Of a stretch of DNA of 64,000 bases, positions 43,519 to 51,278 are shown in pieces; within the stretch, counting starts at the first letter, position 1, and every line of letters starts with the position of its first letter. A program made the position numbers and the translations under genes. The notes beneath the pieces are model-generated. The model did not search any database. It saw nothing but the letters and a program-made list of their open reading frames with translations, and was not told the DNA's origin. The DNA comes from Clostridia bacterium (GTDB lineage Bacteria > Bacillota > Clostridia > Christensenellales > Pumilibacteraceae), in NCBI GenBank assembly GCA_022791055.1, contig JAAVYI010000022.1, forward strand, positions 68,280 to 132,279, read 5' to 3'.

Positions 43519-43574
43519 ACGGCGGCGTCGATCCAAACGGGTCGACGCTGTTTGCAAATAGGGAGACGTAAGCA

Positions 43575-44099
43575 ATGAAAAAGCTGTTGGTGGTCGTCGA
43601 TTATCAAAAAGATTTTGTAGACGGCGCGTTGGGATTCGACGGCGCCGTCGATATTGAATCGGCCGTACTCGACCGAATCGCGGCGGCCAGGGCGAGCGGC
43701 TGCGACGTGGCGTTCACGTTCGACACCCACAACGACGACTATTTGACGACGGCCGAGGGCAAAATGCTGCCGATCGTACACTGTATCGCCGGCACGCCCG
43801 GCCACGGTCTGTTCGGCCGCGTTGCCGCTACCGTACTGCCGCAGGACCGCGTATATACGAAAAACACGTTCGGCTGCGACGCGTTATACGAGGACTGCAA
43901 GGCCGCCGGTTACGACACGTTCGAGTTGATCGGCGTTGTATCCAATATTTGCGTGCTGACGAACGCCGTGCTGTTGCGCACGGCCTGTCCCGACGCGAAA
44001 ATCAGCGTGACCGCCGCGGCCACCGCCGCCCCCGATCCGCAGTTACATGCCGCCGCGCTGGCCGTACTGGCCGGGTTGGGCATTGAAATTATGCCGTAA
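43575..44099 (+). CDS. isochorismatase/nicotinamidase-like hydrolase
   Basis: A 174-residue cysteine hydrolase. The catalytic triad is visible as VVVDYQKDF (Asp about 9), YTKNTFG (Lys about 96) and VVSNICVLTNA (Cys about 122). TFDTHNDDY gives likely metal ligands as in nicotinamidase PncA. It most likely converts nicotinamide to nicotinate, but other amide substrates are possible. Follows the CorC-type gene by 56 nt with GGGAGACG upstream. Confidence 0.85.
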   Translation: MKKLLVVVDYQKDFVDGALGFDGAVDIESAVLDRIAAARASGCDVAFTFDTHNDDYLTTAEGKMLPIVHCIAGTPGHGLFGRVAATVLPQDRVYTKNTFGCDALYEDCKAAGYDTFELIGVVSNICVLTNAVLLRTACPDAKISVTAAATAAPDPQLHAAALAVLAGLGIEIMP

Positions 44100-44125
44100 C
44101 GGGCTTAAAATTTTACGTCCGATAG

Positions 44126-44154
44126 TTGCTAAAACCGAAGTTATGTGCTATAAT
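44126..44154 (+). promoter_or_regulatory. promoter of the 44187 gene
   Basis: TTGCTA (44126-44131), a 17-bp spacer and TATAAT (44149-44154). Confidence 0.7.
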
Positions 44155-44186
44155 AGCGGTGTAACAGGCGAGAAGGAGAAATTCCC

Positions 44187-44675
44187 ATGGGAGAACTGAC
44201 GCTGACAACCAAAGAAAACGCCGCGCTCGTCAAGGCCGCGAAACTGACCGACGAGCGGGAACTGGTGTTCCACACCAAGATCACGCGCTTGCAACGCGGC
44301 AGCGCGACGGCGGGGCAGGAGGCCGACACCGTGGCCAAATCGGTGATCACGGCCGCGCTGTTCGGATTCTATCCGTTGCCGACGTCGGTCGATTTCGTGG
44401 TTGCCATGCGCGACGAGACGCTTGCGCTTGTCCGCGCTCCGCGTAAAGGCCGCATTATCAAAGTGCCGACGGTCACGCGCGACCAGATCCAGCGCCGCGT
44501 CGAAATCAAAAAATCGGAAATCACCAAGGGCGAAGTCGTCAAAACGGCCGCCGGCCCCAAACTCTACTTGCAACTGAGCGACGGCTTTACCCTTTCGCTC
44601 GACATCACCAATAGAATTATCCCGGCGATCAACGAGATGACCAAAACGCTCGGCTATCTCGACTGTTGGATGTGA
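44187..44675 (+). CDS. hypothetical protein
   Basis: A 162-residue soluble protein not recognised. It mixes predicted strands and helices: VITAALFGFYPLPTSVDFVV (about 52-71), a basic segment RKGRIIKVPTVTRDQIQRR, and a beta-rich end (KLYLQLSDGFTLSLDI). The strand pattern recalls a PH-like domain, but this is weak. It has its own promoter, a strong AAGGAG site and a terminator, so it is surely expressed. Confidence 0.7.
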   Translation: MGELTLTTKENAALVKAAKLTDERELVFHTKITRLQRGSATAGQEADTVAKSVITAALFGFYPLPTSVDFVVAMRDETLALVRAPRKGRIIKVPTVTRDQIQRRVEIKKSEITKGEVVKTAAGPKLYLQLSDGFTLSLDITNRIIPAINEMTKTLGYLDCWM

Positions 44676-44690
44676 AAGAAAAGGCAAACG

Positions 44691-44715
44691 AAAAGGCAGG
44701 AATCCCTGCCTTTTT
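44691..44715. terminator. bidirectional terminator between the 44187 gene and doc
   Basis: AAAAGGCAGG/CCTGCCTTTTT around AATC. It serves the plus-strand gene and the minus-strand doc gene. Confidence 0.9.
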
Positions 44716-44729
44716 CGATGCAACGCAAT

Positions 44730-45110
44730 TTAACCGTTTTTGTGTGCCAAAATCCAACGCAACAGGCCGGAATAGTCCGTTTCTCCGGCCGCTACGGCAA
44801 GCCCGACGTCAATGACGTCCCGATCGGTCGCGGTCAGCTCAATGCCGTTCACCATTAGAAAAGTAAGCATGACATACATGCCGATACGCTTGTTGCCGTC
44901 GACAAAAGCGTGGTTTGCAATTAAGCCGTAACCCAGTTTTGCCGCTTTTTCCTCTTTGGAAGGGTACAGATCTTTGCCGTCAAAGGTGGCATATGCGCTT
45001 TCCAATGCGGAGTCAAGCAAATTTATATCCCGCAGCCCTGCGCTGCCGCCCGTCTCTTCGGTAATCAACTGGTGCAACAGTAAAACTTTTTCTTTGGCAA
45101 ACTTGATCAT
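44730..45110 (-). CDS. doc: death-on-curing (Doc/Fic) toxin
   Basis: A 126-residue Doc-family toxin. The Fic motif is HAFVDGNKRIG (about residue 66-76), matching HxFxxGNKR, so the kinase-type active site is intact. Doc phosphorylates EF-Tu and stops translation. It is preceded by, and overlaps by 4 nt, a Phd-like antitoxin gene, the standard type II order. Confidence 0.92.
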   Translation of the reverse strand: MIKFAKEKVLLLHQLITEETGGSAGLRDINLLDSALESAYATFDGKDLYPSKEEKAAKLGYGLIANHAFVDGNKRIGMYVMLTFLMVNGIELTATDRDVIDVGLAVAAGETDYSGLLRWILAHKNG

Positions 45111-45349
45111 TGCGCCAATTCCAAAAACGCGTTGCGGTATTTTTGCAAAATACGCTTTGCCGCGACGTCTATTTTTTCATCGTCCGTCAAGTCGACGATC
45201 GGATTTTGGTCGAGCGCGACGATCATGTATTTGGGTTTATTGTTGCGTAAGATAATGGCGGCTCCGTTTTTATCGGCAATGCGAACGGCTTTGCTGAAAT
45301 TTTGATTGGCTTCCGTCATCGAAAGCAACTGTTTCGTATCAATTTGCAT
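45107..45349 (-). CDS. phd: Phd/YefM-family antitoxin
   Basis: An 80-residue antitoxin. The N-terminal DNA-binding part has LLSMTEANQNFSKAVRIAD, typical of Phd/YefM, and the C-terminal half would bind the toxin. AGGAGG precedes the ATG and a near-consensus promoter lies upstream. It is expected to repress its own operon and neutralise Doc. Confidence 0.9.
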   Translation of the reverse strand: MQIDTKQLLSMTEANQNFSKAVRIADKNGAAIILRNNKPKYMIVALDQNPIVDLTDDEKIDVAAKRILQKYRNAFLELAQ

Positions 45350-45371
45350 GTTCGAACCTCCTTATAGTGAT

Positions 45372-45400
45372 AGTATACGACAAAACTAGGATAAAGTCAA
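45372..45400 (-). promoter_or_regulatory. promoter of the phd-doc operon
   Basis: TTGACT (45400-45395), a 17-bp spacer and TATACT (45377-45372) on the minus strand. Confidence 0.8.
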
Positions 45401-45540
45401 CCTATTTTTATGCACGGCGTGATACAGCGCAGTGTCGGTTTTCTGTGGCGTCGGTGTAGCCTATGTGGAAAGATTCGGCGGCGTATGCGGTGCGACATAA
45501 AAAAATTGTGTCGGAAATGTATATTTTTTGTGTCGAGGAC

Positions 45541-45569
45541 TTGACAAATGGGGGGGGGTGTGCTATTCT
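45541..45569 (+). promoter_or_regulatory. opp operon promoter with a nine-G spacer tract
   Basis: TTGACA (45541-45546), a 17-bp spacer and TATTCT (45564-45569). The spacer contains nine consecutive G (45550-45558), the same run length as the promoter at 15017. Confidence 0.75.
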
Positions 45570-45732
45570 TATATTGTTGATAATAGCTAGACCGAGTCGA
45601 TGGAGACAGTGCATAACAGTGTTTCCATATTTTTTTAAGCGGGGCGGCCGGCTGTTGATCGGCGTGGAATTTTGTCTGCTAAAGCGCGAAAGCGTCGGCG
45701 GACAAGCTCGGGCGTAAAGACCGAAAGAGGCG

Positions 45733-45803
45733 TGTCATTGCAAGCGATTCTTTTATCGTCATTGCGAGCGCAAGCGAAGCAATCTCTTGCGGAGAAACAA
45801 TCC
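45733..45803. repeat. GTCATTGCGAG-type dispersed repeat
   Basis: GTCATTGCAAGCGATTC, then GTCATTGCGAGCGCAAGCG and AAGCAATCTCTTGCGGAG. The inverted GATTGCTTCGC-like end allows hairpin formation. A widespread intergenic repeat type, here within the opp leader. Confidence 0.7.
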
Positions 45804-45903
45804 GTATAAGTGTGCGCCCCTCTACAAATCCTAGTATGTAGCGAAGTATAGTTAAACCGTACTCTCGAGACAGAAATAAAACTATAGAAAAGGAGTATTT
45901 TCT

Positions 45904-48507
45904 ATGAAGAAATTGGCAAAAGTGCTTTGCGTAGTACTCTCCGTAGTGCTCGTAGGCTCTGTATTCGCTGCCTGTGGGGATAAGAAAAACCCCGACGATG
46001 TGCCTAAGTATGATTATAAACAGGGTACATTCCGTACTTTTACCACGGTTGTCCCGTCTACTTGGAACATTTTGGACAGCATAGATCAAAACAATCAACA
46101 GATTATGTCATATCTGTCGAGCGGCTTCTACGAATACGACTACGAGTTCGACGAGGCGCAAGGCGGAAAATACAATAAAGACGGCTCGATCAACCTCAAC
46201 GCGATTGTAGACGGCAAATTCGAAGTTAAGTACTCGGCTGCCACCAAGTTGGAAGACATGACGAGCGAAGTCGATGCGAAATGGGGTTATACCGATGCGG
46301 AAAAGGAAGCCGGAGCATATGCCTGGAAACTCACGTTGCGCGACGACCTGAAATGGGACGACGGCACGCCGATCGATGCGACCGATTTCGTGTATTCCAT
46401 GAAACAGCAGTTAGATCCGAAGTTCCACTTCCAGCGTGCAAACTCGTACTACGGCGCAGTCAGCATCAAAGGCGCCAAAAATTACGCATATCAGGGACAG
46501 AAAGGCTGGTATGCCGCAAGCACGGCGTATGATTTAGGCGCGTACACGACTGAACTCGACGAAAAGTTGATATTTAGTTTGGGCAGTCCCGAAGAAAATG
46601 CGGCGCGCGGTAAAGCAATCAGCTACATCAGAGAGCGGTTTAATAGTGCATTTGGGGGTAGCGATTCGGTAAAAGCTGCGAGTTACGCGGTCGTGGCCAA
46701 AAATTTGAAAACATGGCTGTCGTACATTACCGCTACGCCTGAAGAAATTATGGCGTTAGAGGGCAAGACTTTTGCGGAAATCAAAGCAAACCCTACGTTA
46801 AAAGCGACTTGGGATGATTTGATCGGCGGATGGCAAACCGATCCGGGCGAAGAAATGCACTTTATGATTACCGAATATGAGTGGCCGGAATGGTCGTTTG
46901 ACAATGTCGGTCTGTACAGCCCGAGCAAATACGAGATCGTTATTTGCTTTACGACGTCCGAAGAGTTCTTGAAAGAGGACGGCTCGCTTTCGTATCTTGC
47001 GGCGTACACGATGCAGGATCTGCCGCTCGTACACAAAGCCAAGTTCGAGGCTTCGATCAACGAGCCGAGCGAAGGCTCGACCTTATATACCAGCAGTTAC
47101 TGCTCGGATGTGAGCAATACGGCCAGCTGGGGACCGTACAAACTGACGCAGTTCCAATCCGGCAAATCGTATACTTTGGAAAAGAACGAACATTGGTACG
47201 GATATAACTTGCGCGACAACGCCAACCAGTACAACGTTACCAAAATTACCTGTGACGTGATGGCGGATCTCAACACGCAGTGGATGAATATGCTGTCGGG
47301 TAAAATCGACGAGATCGGCATCGACGTTACGCATGCCGACGACTATCGCGGATCGAAGTATGCGTACTTCACGCCCGGCACGTACACGTTCTCGTTGCAC
47401 TTCTTCTCCGGATTGGATCAACTGAAACTGAGCGGACGCAACAACGGCATTCTTGCGATCCAAGATTTCCGCAAAGCGGTTTCGTTGGCGATGGACCGTG
47501 ACGATTATGCTGCGCATAACACGACGGCATACCGTGCAGGCTACGGCTACTTGAACAGCATGTACTACTACGACGTCGAAGAGGGCGGCGTGTACAGAAA
47601 CACCGACCAAGGCAAAAAGGCGCTGTTACGCGCTTACGGCTATGTCGAAGAAGAGGACGGAACTTGGTCTTTGCCGAGTAACGACCGTATCAAGAATTTC
47701 GAGTTGGACGATGCATACGATACGCTCAAAGGCTACGACATGAAGTTGGCGAAAGAGTGCTTGGAGAAAGCGTATACGGAATTGACGAAGAATGCCGCAA
47801 AATACGGCTACGATGCAGGCAAGAAAATTCAACTCAAATTCGGTACTTCCGCCGACAACGAGTCGACCAGACGCGAGTTCCAATATTTGCAGGAAGAGGT
47901 TTTCGACAAATTGACCGAAGGCACGTCGCTTGCGGGCAAGATCGAATTGGTGTTCGACGCCTCGTTCGGGAATGCTTGGTCGGAAAAGTTTATTGCAGGC
48001 GAGTACGAGATTTGCACCAGCGCGTGGGGTTCGGCGGCATTTGATCCGTTCTACTTCATCGGCGCATACATCGATCCGGCGAATGCTTATACGGCAAGCT
48101 ATTTCGACGTCGAACATACGTTGGTAACGCACAAGATGCCTGCGGGCAACTATGCGGAAGCTGGCAAAGAGTTGACGCTCACTGTGATGGATTGGTACAA
48201 CAGTCTGAACGGCTACGAAGGTTGCACCTACGATTGGGGTCCCGGTAAAGTTTCGCAAGAGGTGCGTCTCGATGTGCTTGCCATGTTGGAAGAATATCTG
48301 TTGACGCAGTATTTTTCGATCCCGAACATCACGCAGAACACCGCTTCGATTTTGGGCGCGAAGTTCTCGTATGCCAGCGACAACTACAACACCTTCATGG
48401 GTTACGGCGGAATGCGTTACATGCAGGTCAACTACACCGATGCGGAATGGGATGCATATGTACAGTCGATAGGCGGCAACCTAGAGGCCGAGTACAAGAA
48501 GTCCTAA
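45904..48507 (+). CDS. oppA: oligopeptide-type ABC transporter substrate-binding lipoprotein
   Basis: An 867-residue binding lipoprotein (lipobox FAACG, Cys about 24), much longer than the usual 500-600. SBP_5 features: WTLRDDLKWDDG-like WKLTLRDDLKWDDGTPIDA (about 140-158), FVYSMKQQLDP and NEHWYGYN, then AVSLAMDRDDYAAHNT. Extra residues lie in the first third and in the centre. Role: capturing peptides (or another opp-type ligand) outside the cell for the permease below. GAAAAGGAG precedes the ATG. It is followed by a hairpin before the permease genes. Confidence 0.9.
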   Translation: MKKLAKVLCVVLSVVLVGSVFAACGDKKNPDDVPKYDYKQGTFRTFTTVVPSTWNILDSIDQNNQQIMSYLSSGFYEYDYEFDEAQGGKYNKDGSINLNAIVDGKFEVKYSAATKLEDMTSEVDAKWGYTDAEKEAGAYAWKLTLRDDLKWDDGTPIDATDFVYSMKQQLDPKFHFQRANSYYGAVSIKGAKNYAYQGQKGWYAASTAYDLGAYTTELDEKLIFSLGSPEENAARGKAISYIRERFNSAFGGSDSVKAASYAVVAKNLKTWLSYITATPEEIMALEGKTFAEIKANPTLKATWDDLIGGWQTDPGEEMHFMITEYEWPEWSFDNVGLYSPSKYEIVICFTTSEEFLKEDGSLSYLAAYTMQDLPLVHKAKFEASINEPSEGSTLYTSSYCSDVSNTASWGPYKLTQFQSGKSYTLEKNEHWYGYNLRDNANQYNVTKITCDVMADLNTQWMNMLSGKIDEIGIDVTHADDYRGSKYAYFTPGTYTFSLHFFSGLDQLKLSGRNNGILAIQDFRKAVSLAMDRDDYAAHNTTAYRAGYGYLNSMYYYDVEEGGVYRNTDQGKKALLRAYGYVEEEDGTWSLPSNDRIKNFELDDAYDTLKGYDMKLAKECLEKAYTELTKNAAKYGYDAGKKIQLKFGTSADNESTRREFQYLQEEVFDKLTEGTSLAGKIELVFDASFGNAWSEKFIAGEYEICTSAWGSAAFDPFYFIGAYIDPANAYTASYFDVEHTLVTHKMPAGNYAEAGKELTLTVMDWYNSLNGYEGCTYDWGPGKVSQEVRLDVLAMLEEYLLTQYFSIPNITQNTASILGAKFSYASDNYNTFMGYGGMRYMQVNYTDAEWDAYVQSIGGNLEAEYKKS

Positions 48508-48555
48508 GCGGAGTAAAACGTATTACAACGGCGAGTGAGGGCGGTTTTATTCCGC
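48508..48555 (+). other. hairpin between oppA and oppB
   Basis: GCGGAGTAAAAC (48508-48519) pairs with GTTTTATTCCGC (48544-48555) with one G-U pair. It begins right after the oppA stop and probably limits readthrough or protects the oppA mRNA. The remaining gap to oppB shows nothing further. Confidence 0.6.
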
Positions 48556-48658
48556 TCTCATTTGTTGTTGTTATGACGAGCGACACGCGAAGCGATCCGA
48601 AAGAGTTTTTACGGTTCGCGCGGTCGAGCGAATGATTACGAGTAAGGAGAGAGCGCTT

Positions 48659-49666
48659 ATGTACATGTTTAAGTACGTAATGAAGCGTATCGGATTGATG
48701 GTGCTGACGTTCAGTGTGATCATGCTGATATGCTTTACGCTGATTAAATTGTTACCGATAACGGTACAGCGGCAACAAGGCGTCGACGCCAATCTGATGT
48801 ATTACAAATTGGAAGCGCGCGGCTATATCAAAGATTTGATATACGAGGGCAGTCTTGTCGTCGGGTTCAGTCGCGTGCCGATCATGGTTCAACTTTGGAA
48901 CTACTTGAAAAACATCTTTTTGCACGGCGATTTCGGCATCGGGTTCAGCATGGCAAGCTATGCCATGCGTCCCGTTTTGGACGTGTTTCTCGAGAAACTG
49001 CCCCCTACAGTTTTGATCAACGTGTACTCGACGCTGATCGGCGTGCCGATCGGTTTGGGATTGGGCATTTTGGCCGCGCTCAAGAAAAACAAGTGGCCGG
49101 ATCAAGTCATCAATATCGTCATTATTTTGCTGATTTCCTTGCCGTCGATCGTGTTGGGCCTTGTGATCCAATATATTTTCTGCTATAAACTCGATTGGTT
49201 TCCGACCATTATGGAGTCGGGGTACGACTATTTCAGTTGGCCGATGTTCAAAAGTATGTTGCCGGCGGTTTTCGCGCTCTGTCTCGGCTCGATCGCAGGC
49301 TATGCGCGGTACACACGCGCCGAATTGTCCGAGGTGTTGACCAACGAATATATGTTGCTCGCACGCACCAAAGGCTTGACGCGCGGACAAGCGACGTTCA
49401 GACATGCGTTGCGCAATTCGATGGTCGTCATTTTCCCGTCGATCCTCTCCGAGTTTGTCGCCGTACTTTCGGGGTCGCTGGTTATCGAGAGGATGTTCTC
49501 GATCCCCGGCGTCGGACAGTTGTACCTCGATTCTATCACCTATCAAGACTACGATTTCTTTATGTTGCTGTCGGGCTTTTACTGTTTGGTAGGCTTGTTG
49601 GCCGGCATTATTGTCGATATCAGCTACGGCTTTATTGATCCTAGAATCAGAATGGGGGCGAAGTAA
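48659..49666 (+). CDS. oppB: oligopeptide ABC transporter permease OppB
   Basis: A 335-residue permease with six membrane segments, first at about 6-30. The coupling loop is LLARTKGLTRGQATFRHAL (about 235-253). Size is ordinary for OppB, unlike its partners. The ATG at 48659 follows AAGGAGAG by 7 nt; an ATG at 48632 lacks a site. Confidence 0.9.
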   Translation: MYMFKYVMKRIGLMVLTFSVIMLICFTLIKLLPITVQRQQGVDANLMYYKLEARGYIKDLIYEGSLVVGFSRVPIMVQLWNYLKNIFLHGDFGIGFSMASYAMRPVLDVFLEKLPPTVLINVYSTLIGVPIGLGLGILAALKKNKWPDQVINIVIILLISLPSIVLGLVIQYIFCYKLDWFPTIMESGYDYFSWPMFKSMLPAVFALCLGSIAGYARYTRAELSEVLTNEYMLLARTKGLTRGQATFRHALRNSMVVIFPSILSEFVAVLSGSLVIERMFSIPGVGQLYLDSITYQDYDFFMLLSGFYCLVGLLAGIIVDISYGFIDPRIRMGAK

Positions 49667-49667
49667 G

Positions 49668-51275
49668 ATGGACAAAAATATTTCCGCAAATTCGATCCCG
49701 AAGGTCGACGCCGAAAAGTTTGCGTTTGTACAGCGTTCCGAGGCGATCCACGACAAAAAGTTGGACACCAAACCGGTCGGGTATTTCAAAGGGGCGTTTA
49801 AGCGTTTCTGTAAAAACAAAGGATCGGTCGTGGCCGCCTGCGTCATCACCGCTTTGGTATTGTTCGCCATTATCGCGCCTTGGTGTACGCCGTACACGGT
49901 GTCGTACAGCGACAATAGGTTCGGTTCGGCGCGTCCGAAAAGTCATTTGTTCCAAAACACGAGTTTTTGGGACGGGTGCAGAAAGGCGTCCGTCGGCGAG
50001 ATCCCGTTCATGCGCTATTATGCCATGGGATTGGAAACCGGACATAACGCGATCAAAAACCAAGAATACGAAGTCGACACCGGCCTGAACGAGGAGAGCG
50101 GACGCGAAGAAAAGCTGTATACGTTCCGTTTGGATACCTATCAGTTAAACGGCTGTATTTACAAAAACATGTCGGACGAAGAGTATCAGGATATTCAGCG
50201 GTATCAAAACGAGACGGGTATACAGGTCATTTATCCGACCGTGCGTCTGCGCGACCGTCCAGGCGGCGGTAACGCACCCGATGCGGGCGGAGACGCGAAC
50301 TATTATTTCCGTACCAAAACAGGTCCGGGCGGCAAAACGGTCATCGATTACGGCCCGAACGGCGAACTGGTCAAAGTGTATGCCGAACGCCGTGCCTCGG
50401 CGGCCGCAACCGACGAATATCAGTCCTTACGCATAGAGGGCGAAAACGGTTTTGAAAAGAGCGGACAGCAGTATTATTACGTCTACGCTCTGATAGCCGG
50501 TTCGGGTTGGGAATGCCGCGTCAACTATTACGAATACTACATTTATCAGCACGCGAAAGCGAACGATGGAATCAAAGAGCCTTTCTTCCTGTTCGGTTGC
50601 GACGGGCAGGGCAGAGATATTTTGACCTGTCTCGCTTCGGGCGCGCGGTTCTCGTTCCTGTTTGCGATCGCGGTCGCCGTCGTCAATATGCTCGTCGGTG
50701 CGCTGTACGGGTCGGTCGAAGGCTACTACGGCGGTAAACTCGATTTGACGATGGAGCGTATTTCCGATATTCTCTCCGCTGTCCCTATGATGATCGTCAT
50801 TACGCTGTTGAAATATCATATGGGCGGCGCAAGCCATATCTTGGTACTGTTTTTGTCTTTCTTCCTAACGGGGTGGATCGGCATGGCGCATACCACGCGT
50901 ATGCAGTTCTACCGATTCAAAAATCAAGAATATGTGTTGGCGGCGCGTACCTTAGGCGCCAAAGACAGGCGGCTGATGTTCAAGCATATTTTCCCGAACG
51001 CCATCGGTACGCTGGTGACAAGCTGTGCGCTGATTATCCCGTCGATGATCTATTCCGAGACTAATCTGACCTACTTGGGCATTATCAATCTTGCGACAGG
51101 CGATATCACCAGTGTCGGCACGCTGATTGCGGCAGGACAGCAAGCTCTTTCTTCCGCGCCGCACGTGGCATTGTTCCCGTCGTTGTTCCTCGTACTCTTA
51201 ATGCTCAGCTTTAACCTATTCGGCAACGGTTTGCGCGATGCGTTCAATCCGAGCTTGCGCGGGTCGGAGGGTTAG
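49668..51275 (+). CDS. oppC: OppC-like permease with large extracellular insertion
   Basis: A 535-residue permease against about 300 in typical OppC. The first membrane segment (about 53-72) is followed by some 220 extra residues (about 75-290), then the usual order resumes at FLFGCDGQGRDILTCLASGA (about 303-322) with five further segments and coupling loop LAARTLGAKDRRLMFKHIFP. The insertion should lie outside the membrane and includes a Gly/Asp-rich stretch and Tyr-rich end. It may contact the enlarged OppA. Start ATG lies directly after the oppB stop. Confidence 0.88.
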   Translation: MDKNISANSIPKVDAEKFAFVQRSEAIHDKKLDTKPVGYFKGAFKRFCKNKGSVVAACVITALVLFAIIAPWCTPYTVSYSDNRFGSARPKSHLFQNTSFWDGCRKASVGEIPFMRYYAMGLETGHNAIKNQEYEVDTGLNEESGREEKLYTFRLDTYQLNGCIYKNMSDEEYQDIQRYQNETGIQVIYPTVRLRDRPGGGNAPDAGGDANYYFRTKTGPGGKTVIDYGPNGELVKVYAERRASAAATDEYQSLRIEGENGFEKSGQQYYYVYALIAGSGWECRVNYYEYYIYQHAKANDGIKEPFFLFGCDGQGRDILTCLASGARFSFLFAIAVAVVNMLVGALYGSVEGYYGGKLDLTMERISDILSAVPMMIVITLLKYHMGGASHILVLFLSFFLTGWIGMAHTTRMQFYRFKNQEYVLAARTLGAKDRRLMFKHIFPNAIGTLVTSCALIIPSMIYSETNLTYLGIINLATGDITSVGTLIAAGQQALSSAPHVALFPSLFLVLLMLSFNLFGNGLRDAFNPSLRGSEG

Positions 51276-51278
51276 GCT

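Larger units (their letters stand above)
45401..45903. other. about 500-nt non-coding region: promoter and long leader of the opp operon
   Basis: It holds the opp promoter (45541-45569), then about 330 nt of apparent leader with a dispersed repeat (45733-45803). A short plus-strand open frame (45463-45717) spans the promoter and is not coding. No known riboswitch was recognised. Confidence 0.6.

Noticed and set aside
45463..45717. 84-codon plus-strand open frame upstream of opp
   Set aside because: It contains the opp promoter including the G tract, and its composition is not protein-like.
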